Origin: Methylovirgula sp.
GTDB taxonomy: Bacteria > Pseudomonadota > Alphaproteobacteria > Rhizobiales > Beijerinckiaceae
Direction of reading: 5' to 3'
NCBI RefSeq assembly: GCF_037200945.1
Contig: NZ_JBBCGP010000001.1
Location: 2,974,501-3,038,500 of the forward strand
DNA length: 64,000 nt
The notes under the pieces were generated by a model, which made no database searches, had not been told where the DNA came from, and saw only the letters and a program-made list of their open reading frames with translations. Positions 45,496-54,621 of this stretch are shown here, one piece after another. The number at the start of each line of letters is the position of its first letter. Within the stretch, counting starts at the first letter, position 1. The translations under genes and the position numbers were made by a program.

Positions 45496-46500
45496 GTGTC
45501 GCCGATGGCGCAACCGATCGAGAGAACGCTCGCGAAATTGCAAAGTGCGATGAATGCTCATCGCAACGACTTGGCGCGCGAACCGGAGAGGCGAGTGCTC
45601 TTTGAATTCTCCGGGCATCGCGATCGCCGCCATGAATTTGTGCTTCGTTTGTTAATTGCCGCGGAAGAGCGCGCCGGCATCGATGTCTCTCGCTCAAACG
45701 CGGAAAAGCTACTTCTCACTTTCCAAAACAAGAGTTCCGCTGATTTGGACGCCTACACTACGAGGCTCGAGTCTTTACCTGCCGTCGATCCAGAGTGGCT
45801 GCGCTTGATAGAAAGTCTCACGGTACATGAGACTTATGTTATGCGTGACCCGCATCAGTTTGCGTTCTTCTCGGCTCTTCTGCCGGAGATGATTGAGCAA
45901 GCATCGGCGCGCTCCTATCACCTGAGGTTTTGGTCGGTTGGCTGTGCAACCGGCGAGGAAGCCTATTCTATTGCCGCGTTGGCATTGGATGCGATGGTCG
46001 CAGCGGGAAGAGCCACGGCGACCGATGACGGAATAACTTTATCGCGGCCCTGGCAGCTTGAGGTGATTGGGTCCGATATCTCTCGACAGGCCTTGGCTCG
46101 AGCACCTGAAGGTGTCTACGAAACGGGTCCGCTGTCATCCTTTCGGGCGGAATCAGTCCCTTTACTGCATCATTTTCCGTCCACACCCAGCCGGGAAGAG
46201 ACGGGCCGGATGTCACGGGTCGCCAGCGAGACTTTGAGACGAGTTGTCCGTTTCGAACGCTTTAACATCATGGATGGAGAGGTGCCCGCCCCATTGTTCG
46301 ATGCCGTGTTCTGTCGGAACGTCCTCATTTATTTCAGTGACCGTGCACGACGCCACGCACAAGACCGGTTCGATCAAGCCGTCCGGCCCGGCGGATTGCT
46401 TCTGCTTGGACCAACTGACCCTTTGGCGCACGTCGATGCCTATGAAACCCTGTGGGCGCCGGGTGCGATTATTTACCGGAGGAGGATCGGCGATGCCTGA
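45496..46500 (+). CDS. cheR: CheR-type chemoreceptor methyltransferase
   Basis: 334 residues. The SAM-binding domain shows FWSVGCATGEEAYSIA and DAVFCRNVLIYFSD, both CheR hallmarks, and the region HETYVMRDPHQFAFF corresponds to the usual TxFFRD motif. It methylates glutamates of the adjacent receptor. 11 bp after the receptor gene; overlaps cheW by 8 bp. Confidence 0.9.
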   Translation: MSPMAQPIERTLAKLQSAMNAHRNDLAREPERRVLFEFSGHRDRRHEFVLRLLIAAEERAGIDVSRSNAEKLLLTFQNKSSADLDAYTTRLESLPAVDPEWLRLIESLTVHETYVMRDPHQFAFFSALLPEMIEQASARSYHLRFWSVGCATGEEAYSIAALALDAMVAAGRATATDDGITLSRPWQLEVIGSDISRQALARAPEGVYETGPLSSFRAESVPLLHHFPSTPSREETGRMSRVASETLRRVVRFERFNIMDGEVPAPLFDAVFCRNVLIYFSDRARRHAQDRFDQAVRPGGLLLLGPTDPLAHVDAYETLWAPGAIIYRRRIGDA

Positions 46501-46918
46501 GCAAAAATCGATGCCGGGCAACTCCGTTTCTCGGCTTCTTTTTTCTCTCAGCGGCACCATTTTCGCCGTCGCGATGGATAACGTTATCAAGATTATCCCT
46601 ATGCCCCCCGTCACATCCCTCCCATTTTTGCCAGAGGGCGTAGATGGCATCGCGGCGGTCGGTGGGAAAGTCATACCCATCTTGACTCTGCTCAACGCGG
46701 ATAGCGACGCTCGCGAACTCGTACTTTTGAAATACGAGGATGAAGATTACGGCGTGCGCGCCGATCGCGCTCTGCGGATAGCAGACGAGAGCGTCATCGC
46801 CTCTTTGGGTGTGGCTGCACAAATCGTTGATATCACGGAACTCGTCGCATGCGTGCGTCGCAACGGCCCTCGCACATCAGGTTCGCTCCCGCTCGATGTC
46901 GAGCGCGATGCAAACTGA
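46493..46918 (+). CDS. cheW: CheW-like coupling protein
   Basis: 141 residues with one CheW domain (LLFSLSGTIFAVAMDNVIKIIP, then GIAAVGGKVIPILTLL). It links receptor and CheA kinase in the signalling array. GGAGGAGG ribosome site before ATG 46493. The C-terminus overlaps the cheB start. Confidence 0.85.
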   Translation: MPEQKSMPGNSVSRLLFSLSGTIFAVAMDNVIKIIPMPPVTSLPFLPEGVDGIAAVGGKVIPILTLLNADSDARELVLLKYEDEDYGVRADRALRIADESVIASLGVAAQIVDITELVACVRRNGPRTSGSLPLDVERDAN

Positions 46919-48017
46919 AACGCCCAAGCCCGGTGACAGGTCGACAACGCCCATCCGCGTGCTTGTGGTTGACGATCAGAGCTTTATGCGAATTGCGCTT
47001 CGACAAATTCTGGAAGCTGACGGCGATATTTATGTTATCGGGGAAGCCAGAGACGGCATCGAAGCTGTAAAGATGGCACGCGAGCTGAAACCAGATGCGG
47101 TGACGCTTGACGTTGAAATGCCGAACATGGATGGGCTTCAGGCTTGTACCGAAATCTTGCGCGATGCCAGCCCGCGTCCTGTCATCATCATGGTCAGTGC
47201 TCACACCCAGGCCGGCGCTGACGCGGCAGTGAAAGCGCTCCGTTTCGGTGCGGTCGATTTTGTCTCGAAGTCTTCTGGCTTCGCAACGACGGATCTTGCG
47301 CATATCGATTCCGAACTGCGTCTCAAAGTGCGAGCATGGGTAAAGCCGCGAGCGCTTCCTCAAGATGACTTTGACGAGTCGCGCGCGACTGACGAACGCG
47401 CTGGGTGGCGTCCCAACCTCATCGTTATCGGCGCTTCGACCGGGGGCTTGCAGGCGCTAACTTTGCTCTTAGCAAACCACGCGCCGGCCTCGATGCCAAT
47501 CGTTATCGCGCAGCATATGCCCGACTTTTTCGCCGCGAGCCTGGCGCAGGTTCTTGCGCACGACACGAGGCAGGACGTACAAGAAGGGTCGCATCGTCTC
47601 GCTTTGACTCCGCGCAGCGTGACGCTCATCCCTGGCGCAGGAGATGGCATTATTGCTCCATGCCAGACTGGGGGATTTGAATTGCGCCTGGTCAACGGCA
47701 GCGGCAATTTGCATCCGTCGGTCAACGCACTCTTTGAATCCGCTGCTCTTGTCGCCTCTGCGCCCGCGGGGATCGTCCTCACCGGTATGGGCGACGACGG
47801 GGCGAAAGGGACGGCCGCGTTGCGCCGCAAGGGCGTCCCCGTTCTTATTCAGGCGCCCGCGACCTGTATTGTCGCAGGCATGCCTGAGGCCGCTCTCGCG
47901 GCGGCGGCGGGTTGCGAAGTTCTGACGATTGAACGGATGGCCGGCCGCATCCAAAAATGGTCCGGCCACGCGACGGGCGAATTGTCATCTGATGTCGCGC
48001 GGAATACCAGGTCTTAA
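46896..48017 (+). CDS. cheB: CheB-type receptor methylesterase with receiver domain
   Basis: About 373 residues: receiver (VLVVDDQSFMRIALRQIL, phospho-Asp in TLDVEMPNMDG, Lys in VSKSS) and methylesterase domain with catalytic Ser in VIGASTGGLQAL, His in IAQHMP and Asp in TGMGDDGAKG. The start may be ATG 46896 or 46908; neither has a strong ribosome site. It balances CheR for adaptation. Confidence 0.9.
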   Translation: MSSAMQTETPKPGDRSTTPIRVLVVDDQSFMRIALRQILEADGDIYVIGEARDGIEAVKMARELKPDAVTLDVEMPNMDGLQACTEILRDASPRPVIIMVSAHTQAGADAAVKALRFGAVDFVSKSSGFATTDLAHIDSELRLKVRAWVKPRALPQDDFDESRATDERAGWRPNLIVIGASTGGLQALTLLLANHAPASMPIVIAQHMPDFFAASLAQVLAHDTRQDVQEGSHRLALTPRSVTLIPGAGDGIIAPCQTGGFELRLVNGSGNLHPSVNALFESAALVASAPAGIVLTGMGDDGAKGTAALRRKGVPVLIQAPATCIVAGMPEAALAAAAGCEVLTIERMAGRIQKWSGHATGELSSDVARNTRS

Positions 48018-48021
48018 CGCC

Positions 48022-50775
48022 ATGGCTTCAGAACTCGACGCACTTTGGAGCGAATTTGCTGCCGAGACCGAAGATCATCTCGATAGTCTATCGAGGTTGC
48101 TGTCGGATCATGTCGGCGACTGGTCGCCGGCCGAAATCGGTGCGCTGTTTCGATATTTTCATTCTTTGAAGGGCACTTTTCTGGCCATGGGGTTCAACAA
48201 CGTTGAGGCCGTTGCCCACCATTGTGAGGACATCCTCAGCCTCGTGCGCGAGGGAAGGGCAGGGCTTGGCGATTCTTCCGTAAGGGTGTTGCTCCGCGCC
48301 GCTGACACGCTCAAAAGCATGCGCGACAATGTCTTGGCGACGCGGGAGGACGCACGACCGGCGGTAGACCTTATCTCTGAGCTTGAGACATACGTCGCTA
48401 TAGACAAAACGCAGGAAGCCATTTCCCCAACCGCGGTACCGCAAAGCATAGCGCTTCACGACGACGCCGAAATGCTAGGCATCTACAGCGAGCTGCTGGA
48501 GCAGAGACTTCCTTCGACGGCCCAAGCTCTATCGGAATTTGCGGGTGATCGCGCCGCGGCGACGGAAACATGCTCTGAGCTTGCCCACGGCGCGGGCATG
48601 ATGGGCTTCGACGCCTTGTCTGGCCATCTTGAGACGCTCGCGGTTGAGGCGACGGCGGGGACTTCAGATCGCGCACGTCTAGTTTACCTCCTCGGCGAGA
48701 TACGTGAACGAGTCAAAACTATCGAAGAACTGACCGGCAATCGATCCGGCGCAGACTTACTCGCGGAAGCACTTATACCGCAGCTAAAGCCTGACTATTC
48801 GGGGGGCCTTGACGCACTTGAAGCGGCGGCGATTTCTGGTCTATCCGCTGTAGGCGACATGTCGGTTTCCGTACGGGTCCTCGCTATGTCCCAAGGCTTC
48901 GAGTGGGCGGGGCGTCTTCTCTTGCTTCTGGAAGAAGCGTCACACGTAGGAATGCAGCGATATTCCGATGAAACGAAGATATCTCATCTCATCAAGGGGA
49001 CGGTAAACTTACTGAGACATTCGCTAGACACAGGGGCCGATATCACGGCAAACCAGTCCGACGTGTTAGCAGCGCGATGGGCCGAGATACTTCGCGCCGG
49101 ACCGGGTGATACCAGCTTGGAGGACGGTCTCGCGGCGCGCTTGAGCCCGGAATTTCTCGAAACACTGTCGCTGGAGCAGCATTTTAAGCTCGAGAAGGCC
49201 ATCGCCGATGGCAATCGTTTGTACGAAGTTTCGTTAGATCTCGAACGCAACCCCGACATTGCCGCAGATGTACTCGGGTGGCTTTCGGCAGGTGTTCAAT
49301 CCATCACCAGCCATACCGCGCTTCACCGCGGCGCGGATTGTTTTGATTTTCTGATCGCCTCCGAACATCCGCTCGATTGGATCAGTTCGGAGACGGCTGC
49401 GCTTGATCCGGAGGGCTTTTGTCTACGCGGCGTGAGAGAGTTTGTCGGAGCGGTGCCCGTCGCGTCTGTGCAAGTCAACGATGTCACGCCGATCGCTTCA
49501 TTACAAACGCCGCTTATCCGAGTACCCAGCCAGACAATTGACGACCTCATGGCTGAGATTGGAGAAATGAGATCCAGCCTGGCAGCTCTTGCGGAGATCT
49601 TGCAGAATGGAGAAATTGCCAGAGCGACGCGGAAGAGCGGACGCTCGGTGCTTGGTACCGCGGCTGATAATGCTATTTGGCGCGAATATATCGGCGCGGT
49701 TGACACCGATTTATACGACATCCGCGCGTTGCGAGATAAGCTCGAAGGTGCGCACCACCGGATATGGGATGTTGGCCTGAAGTTGCGTGTTATTCCGATC
49801 GATGGTCTGTTTGGCAGACTTTCACGCGCCGCGCGTGATCTTGCCGAAAAGCTCGGAAAAGAAATCAACGTCGTCGTTGAGGGCCGCGAGGTTCGCGTCG
49901 ATAAAAGTGTTGTGGATTTACTTACTGATCCTTTGATGCACATGGTGCGCAACGCCATTGATCATGGCATCGAGGCGCCAGCCTTAAGAGCGGTGGCACA
50001 TAAACATGCCCGTGCCACTCTCACGATTGCAGCGCTGGAGAGCGGCAATCACGTCGAAATAATTATTGCCGATGACGGCCGTGGCTTGGATCGGTCCAAG
50101 ATCACCGCGAAAGCCATTCGCCTTGGTATCATTTCGGCTGATGACGCAGAGCGGATGACGGATGATGACGTCGACGCGTTAATTTTCCGGGCCGGTGTTT
50201 CGACGGCGGACTCGGTTACGGAAGTTTCCGGGCGCGGCGTCGGTCTGGATGTGGTTCAAGGAAGTTTACAACGACTCGGAGGCACGATCGAAGTCAGATC
50301 GTCGTCTGATATCGGCACGAAATTTACTTTGAAACTTCCAATATCGGCGGCACTGCTTCGCACTTTGCTTGTCGAAGTCGATAACCAGATATTTGCTCTT
50401 CCCGAGCGTCAGGTCATCGCGGTTCGTGAAGCCGCGGCGAACGAGATTGAGGTCGCAGGCGGCCGAAGTGTCACCCTTCACGGCGAAACCCAGGTTCCGT
50501 TATATCACCTCCGATGCGCGCTTGGTTTTGCCGCGAGGCCGCTGTTGCCAGAAGAGACGGTGCATATGGTCATCGTTCTCGCAGGTACGAATATGCTTGG
50601 CCTGCGTGTTGACCGGATCCTGACGTTCCAGGATTTATTCTTAAAAGAGTTGCATCCAGTTTTGGCGATGCTTCCCGCTGTCGTTGGCGCGGCCGTGCTT
50701 GGCGATGGGCGGCCGGTGCTTGTGTTAGATCCGAGATCTTTAGCAGGCACCGAAATGATCAATGGCAATGTATAG
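48022..50775 (+). CDS. cheA: CheA-type hybrid chemosensory histidine kinase
   Basis: 917 residues, longer than the usual 650-750. The first HPt domain has His47 in YFHSLKGTFLAMGF. A second, degenerate HPt-like segment (SELAHGAGMMGFDAL, about 190-210) lacks the usual SLKG. Residues about 260-520 are an unassigned region. Then dimerisation, the H-kinase ATPase (MHMVRNAIDHGIEAP, IIADDGRGLD, VSGRGVGLDVVQG) and a C-terminal CheW-like domain. No P2 CheY-binding domain or fused receiver is evident. ATG 48022 lies 4 bp after the cheB stop. Confidence 0.88.
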   Translation: MASELDALWSEFAAETEDHLDSLSRLLSDHVGDWSPAEIGALFRYFHSLKGTFLAMGFNNVEAVAHHCEDILSLVREGRAGLGDSSVRVLLRAADTLKSMRDNVLATREDARPAVDLISELETYVAIDKTQEAISPTAVPQSIALHDDAEMLGIYSELLEQRLPSTAQALSEFAGDRAAATETCSELAHGAGMMGFDALSGHLETLAVEATAGTSDRARLVYLLGEIRERVKTIEELTGNRSGADLLAEALIPQLKPDYSGGLDALEAAAISGLSAVGDMSVSVRVLAMSQGFEWAGRLLLLLEEASHVGMQRYSDETKISHLIKGTVNLLRHSLDTGADITANQSDVLAARWAEILRAGPGDTSLEDGLAARLSPEFLETLSLEQHFKLEKAIADGNRLYEVSLDLERNPDIAADVLGWLSAGVQSITSHTALHRGADCFDFLIASEHPLDWISSETAALDPEGFCLRGVREFVGAVPVASVQVNDVTPIASLQTPLIRVPSQTIDDLMAEIGEMRSSLAALAEILQNGEIARATRKSGRSVLGTAADNAIWREYIGAVDTDLYDIRALRDKLEGAHHRIWDVGLKLRVIPIDGLFGRLSRAARDLAEKLGKEINVVVEGREVRVDKSVVDLLTDPLMHMVRNAIDHGIEAPALRAVAHKHARATLTIAALESGNHVEIIIADDGRGLDRSKITAKAIRLGIISADDAERMTDDDVDALIFRAGVSTADSVTEVSGRGVGLDVVQGSLQRLGGTIEVRSSSDIGTKFTLKLPISAALLRTLLVEVDNQIFALPERQVIAVREAAANEIEVAGGRSVTLHGETQVPLYHLRCALGFAARPLLPEETVHMVIVLAGTNMLGLRVDRILTFQDLFLKELHPVLAMLPAVVGAAVLGDGRPVLVLDPRSLAGTEMINGNV

Positions 50776-50844
50776 CATTGATGCAGCTCTACTCGGTTTT
50801 TGTGATGTCTTTGGGCAACCGATTATCGCTGTGGGGGCGATTGT

Positions 50845-51891
50845 TCAGCCGCCCATCGCGGTTGTGTTCTTTGCGCCATTATAACGGACGATTAGGAGCG
50901 TCACATCGTCCACCATGGGCGTGAGTCCCATATAAGAATCAACATCAGCGATGGCGGTCCCTAGCACTACGCTCGGATGTTGGCCCGCACTCCCCGCGAG
51001 CGTGCCGATAAGTCGAAGATCGCCATAGAGCGCGCCGGCAGAATTAATCGCCTCCGTGACACCGTCGGTAAAACAGACGAGAAGATCGCCTGGGTTCAAT
51101 CTCATGCGCCATGTCTGATACTTGAAAGCCTCTATGACACCGAGTGCGATAGCGCCATCGCGGGGAAGCGCGTTCACATCACCATTCGTGCGGAGAATAT
51201 AGGGCGGATTATGGCCAGCGTTGGCGTAATGGACTTCACCCGTCTCGGTATCGAGTACGCCATAAAAAGCCGTTGTAAACATCAGGGTCGGATTGTCGAT
51301 ACACAACATCTCGTTGACAATACGTAAGCAGTCGCCGGGTTGCTCAAGCTTTTCAGCCGCCGCACGCAATAATGTGCGCGTCAATGTGATGAAGATTGCT
51401 GCGGGAAGGCCTTTGCCCGCGGCATCAGCGATGACGAACCCCAGCCGCGTCGGCGTCAGCAGAAAAAAATCATAGAGATCACCACCGACTTCTTTCGCTG
51501 TAACCATACCCGCATGCAGGTCAAACTCATGGCGGTCGGGGAAAGGCGGGAAATCTTGAGGAAGAGCGGAATATTGCAGATCAGTGGCGAAATCCCATCC
51601 CGCCTGTTCGGCTGCGTGGCTGTCGCGGTTTCGCAGAACACTCAGAGCGAGATTAAGTTGAAACGTGCGCTCATCAATCTGCTTTAACAATTCGGAGTTG
51701 CGGGCGTGCAAGTGCCGTCCAAGTGTTTCGAGCACCGTCAAGGCATCGGCGTCTGAACCATTCAAATCGTTCAAAAACATTTTACGCGGACCATCCTCCA
51801 AAATGGCCGCTAATGAGATTGCTATATGACGGAGAGGGTCGGACGTGCTCATTCCTTGAACTCGAAGCTCAAAGTCATCGGCTTTGGTCAT
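50845..51891 (-). CDS. SpoIIE/RsbU-type PP2C phosphatase
   Basis: 348 residues. A helical N-terminal part (about 1-100, linker or sensor) is followed by a SpoIIE-type PP2C domain with KEVGGDLYDFF, VIADAAGKGLPAAIF, NAGHNPPYIL, LLVCFTDGVTEA and VDDVTLLIVRY, covering the metal-binding aspartates. It should dephosphorylate a STAS protein such as that at 42253. Convergent with cheA; overlaps the receiver gene upstream by 17 bp, so the phospho-state of that receiver may control it. Confidence 0.9.
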   Translation of the reverse strand: MTKADDFELRVQGMSTSDPLRHIAISLAAILEDGPRKMFLNDLNGSDADALTVLETLGRHLHARNSELLKQIDERTFQLNLALSVLRNRDSHAAEQAGWDFATDLQYSALPQDFPPFPDRHEFDLHAGMVTAKEVGGDLYDFFLLTPTRLGFVIADAAGKGLPAAIFITLTRTLLRAAAEKLEQPGDCLRIVNEMLCIDNPTLMFTTAFYGVLDTETGEVHYANAGHNPPYILRTNGDVNALPRDGAIALGVIEAFKYQTWRMRLNPGDLLVCFTDGVTEAINSAGALYGDLRLIGTLAGSAGQHPSVVLGTAIADVDSYMGLTPMVDDVTLLIVRYNGAKNTTAMGG

Positions 51892-52333
51892 TTGGCTGTG
51901 AGCGGCGTGCTATCGCAGAAACGTCGAGCGGCGGCAGGCTGAGCGCGGCGCGAACGACAGTCAATATTTCGTGTCCGCGCTTAGCCTTGAGGTCGAGGCT
52001 GATAGCGCCGGATGGCTTGGCAATTACATCAAAGGCACCGAGGCGGCGAGCCTCGATCGCGGCAGGTGAGCCCAATTGCGCGACAGAAGACAGAATAACG
52101 ACCTTTGCCTTACTGACGAGTCTCAGGCGCTTCAGCGCGCTGAGGCCGTCAAGTCGCGGCATTTCGATGTCGAGAAGGATAACAGCCGGCTTCGAGGCTT
52201 TTTCCTTTTCAAGCGCGACCTGACCATCCTCAGCCTCACCCACGACCTCAAGGTCAGGGTCAACCGCGAGAATCTGTTTGATAACGTTCCGCATAAAGCC
52301 GGAATCATCGACAATCAGGATTGGGTGGCCCAT
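51875..52333 (-). CDS. Stand-alone receiver protein (CheY-like/CheB-REC-like)
   Basis: 152 residues: ILIVDDSGFMRNVIKQIL, phospho-Asp in ILLDIEMPRLDG, Lys in VIAKPSG. The sequence resembles the receiver half of CheB more than CheY. Its tail of about 25 residues is hydrophilic. It overlaps the start of the phosphatase gene and is the obvious acceptor for phosphoryl groups from the CheA across the intergenic region. Confidence 0.88.
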   Translation of the reverse strand: MGHPILIVDDSGFMRNVIKQILAVDPDLEVVGEAEDGQVALEKEKASKPAVILLDIEMPRLDGLSALKRLRLVSKAKVVILSSVAQLGSPAAIEARRLGAFDVIAKPSGAISLDLKAKRGHEILTVVRAALSLPPLDVSAIARRSQPNDQSR

Positions 52334-52346
52334 GAATTATCGCTCT

Positions 52347-52793
52347 TTATGGAAAATCTGAGGGTATAGGCAGCACCATTTCTATATGGTTCCACCCCTC
52401 AGTTCGATGATATTTCAGGTCGCTGATCACGGTACGAATGAAATGGATTCCGAGACCGCCGATCTTGCGGTCATCGAGCGAAGAGGTCAGATCGGGTTCG
52501 GATTGGGCAAGCGGATTGAACGGGATTCCATTATCAACGATCTCAGCCTCAATCGTATTGTTCTTGCGAGAGATTAAAAGATAAATTTGCGGTGGGTGGC
52601 CGTCAGGAAAACCATAGGACACCGCATTTGTTAAGAGCTCGTCGCAGGCAAGTTGCAAATGAAAGACAATTTCAACCGGCAACTTGTGCCATTGGCCAAA
52701 CTCCTCGATTGACGCAAGAACGTCGTCAATCTCACTGAGACTTTTGACCGCTACGCGAAAATTATCATCCAATATCTGCCCCATGGTCAACAT
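52347..52793 (-). CDS. RsbW-like anti-sigma/serine kinase ATPase (HATPase_c_2)
   Basis: About 148 residues with GHKL boxes: LQLACDELLTNAVSYGF (N-box), EIVDNGIPFNP (G1) and RKIGGLGIHFIRTV (G2). Such proteins phosphorylate a STAS partner and sequester a sigma factor or other client. Start uncertain: ATG 52793, 52784, or an upstream one at 52856. It precedes the receiver gene by 13 bp. No sigma-factor gene is in the window. Confidence 0.85.
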   Translation of the reverse strand: MLTMGQILDDNFRVAVKSLSEIDDVLASIEEFGQWHKLPVEIVFHLQLACDELLTNAVSYGFPDGHPPQIYLLISRKNNTIEAEIVDNGIPFNPLAQSEPDLTSSLDDRKIGGLGIHFIRTVISDLKYHRTEGWNHIEMVLPIPSDFP

Positions 52794-53811
52794 AAGTCGC
52801 GTAGGAGATCCCGCCCGGCCCCATAGTTGTTCTCGGCCCCAATCGCCGAAGTTCACAAAAATTTCCGTTGAGAGGCGCGCCCATAAAGTTGCTCACGCGG
52901 GCCGACTGACGAACACAACTTGCGAAAACCCAGTTCGCGTTTCAACCGTTTATTGAACCGGCTAAATTTAGTTAGGACGAGATCGTACTTGGTCGTTTTA
53001 TCGTCCGCTTTGCCACCATATGCTCGAAAGCTGCCTTTCTGCTTTCGGTCAGCTCCAATCATCCAGAATGCGTGCCAGCACGTTCATCCAGCGCTGCCAT
53101 TCCGCCTTGAGACGGTTGGGCGCCTCGGCATGCCCACCACACTACATCAGCCTAGGCTTCGCGCGTGTCCGACTCGACTGAGATTCGCCAAAGCTGCGCG
53201 AGGTGCCGAGGGGTTCTTCTCCCCTTGTTCTCCCTCCAACGAACCTATCTCTTCCCTGTTATCGCATCACGGCCACCCTGTTCTTAACCGCGTTTCGTTG
53301 GCAGATAAGCCTTTGAATATGCGATAGGAAGATCGCTTTCATGTTCGAAGGCGCCCTGTTTTTCCAGAAAAACAGGGCAAAACAGGGAGACTCGTTCGAA
53401 CCGAACTGCGTCGGCAGCCACATTTTTGTCGCAAGCCGACGGGCTCCTGCAACTTGCATTATACCGAGTGATTTCAGGTAACTAAAGCGGGCTCCTCCCG
53501 CTCTCACATTCCTAACCAAGCAGGCACGGCTGACACGCTGGCCTGGATCGCGCGGGCCGGGCTGACTCCCGGCAAAACACCCGGGACAGGCCATTCCGCG
53601 ACTTATTATTCATACACAGCCCCGCGCTTATTCGAGTTAGCGTGATCGGGCGCGGCTATACGTGCGGATTTGCGCTTCATGCCGCGAATCGACGATTCTC
53701 TACTATCGCGGCCACGCATCGCGCGCTGGTCGTCGCCGCTATGCGCCCCTCCCGGTCGTTCCAAGCCGCCGTGTGGATTCGTCGCGGGTGCGGCCGAGTC
53801 GGCCTGCCAAG
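52794..53811. other. Long region without an intact gene
   Basis: About 1 kb separating the signalling island from the alcohol-oxidation operon. One minus-strand stretch near 53055-53125 reads like the end of a protein (WMNVLARILDDWS then stop), suggesting a decayed gene. A strong hairpin is at 53353-53378. Many short frames, none supported. Confidence 0.5.
53353..53378. repeat. 12-bp perfect inverted repeat followed by a partial direct copy
   Basis: GCCCTGTTTTTC (53353-53364) and GAAAAACAGGGC (53367-53378) pair perfectly around a CA centre, and AAAACAGGG recurs at 53380-53388. Sequences of this look recur between genes in alphaproteobacteria, so it may be a dispersed repeat or terminator. 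Confidence 0.5.
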
Positions 53812-54621
53812 TCAGCCGCCCATCCGCGGCACATGATATGCGGCGAGAATGGCGTCGATCTGTGGCCGCTCCTGCTCTAAAATCTCGTTGATTTTATCTT
53901 TGAACGGTCGCTCGTGCCGGCGCATTCCCATGGAAATGTCGAAGACCATCGGCCATTGCGCGCCGTCGATCGCGGGTTCGACCGGCGTCAGCGTCAACGC
54001 TTTCGGCTCCTTCGCGGCGAAATAGCCGGCAAGCGGGCCCCAGACGACGGCAACATCAATGTCGCCCTTAGCGACGGCATCGACGATGGCCGCGGGCGGA
54101 TTGGGCTTCTCGTAATCGCCATAAAGCATGTAGCCGCGTACATTGTTGATGATGCCGCGCCGCGCCAGGGCGTGCGCGGGCGGCGTGTTCATCGCGTCGT
54201 TGCCGACCATCTGCACGCCGATCTTCAAGCCACGGAGTTGCGGATCATCGAAGGAGGCGATCTTCAGATGCCGATCGGCGCGCGTCACGAAAACATAGCC
54301 CGAGCGATAATAGGGCCGCGACGTTGCGAGCATATCGACCGCCGTCGCGACGCCCGGCCAAAGATCGCACAGACCTGCCTTCAACGTGTTACGCACATAG
54401 CCACGGCGCTGCGCCCACCACGTGTAGGAGACAGTCGCGCCCATGTCCTTGGCGACGAGCGTGACGATCTTATTCTCAAAGCCTTCGCCTTTGGCGTTCG
54501 AGAATGGCAGATTGTTGGGATCGGCGCAGACGCGCAGCTCGGCGGCGTGCACATCCGCGAAAGCGCTGCCGAAGCCCAGCGCCAAACAAAAACTTCCCAA
54601 GACCAAGCGCGCTGTTCTCAT
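53812..54621 (-). CDS. Quinoprotein-dehydrogenase-associated periplasmic protein (XoxJ/MoxJ-like)
   Basis: 269 residues with a signal peptide (cut near HAAE) and an extracellular solute-binding type 3 fold: LRVCADPNNLPFSNAKGEGFENKI is the characteristic start of the family found beside PQQ methanol/ethanol dehydrogenases. In the family it is thought to help mature the dehydrogenase rather than import a solute. Last gene of the operon; its start overlaps the cytochrome stop by ATGA. Confidence 0.87.
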   Translation of the reverse strand: MRTARLVLGSFCLALGFGSAFADVHAAELRVCADPNNLPFSNAKGEGFENKIVTLVAKDMGATVSYTWWAQRRGYVRNTLKAGLCDLWPGVATAVDMLATSRPYYRSGYVFVTRADRHLKIASFDDPQLRGLKIGVQMVGNDAMNTPPAHALARRGIINNVRGYMLYGDYEKPNPPAAIVDAVAKGDIDVAVVWGPLAGYFAAKEPKALTLTPVEPAIDGAQWPMVFDISMGMRRHERPFKDKINEILEQERPQIDAILAAYHVPRMGG

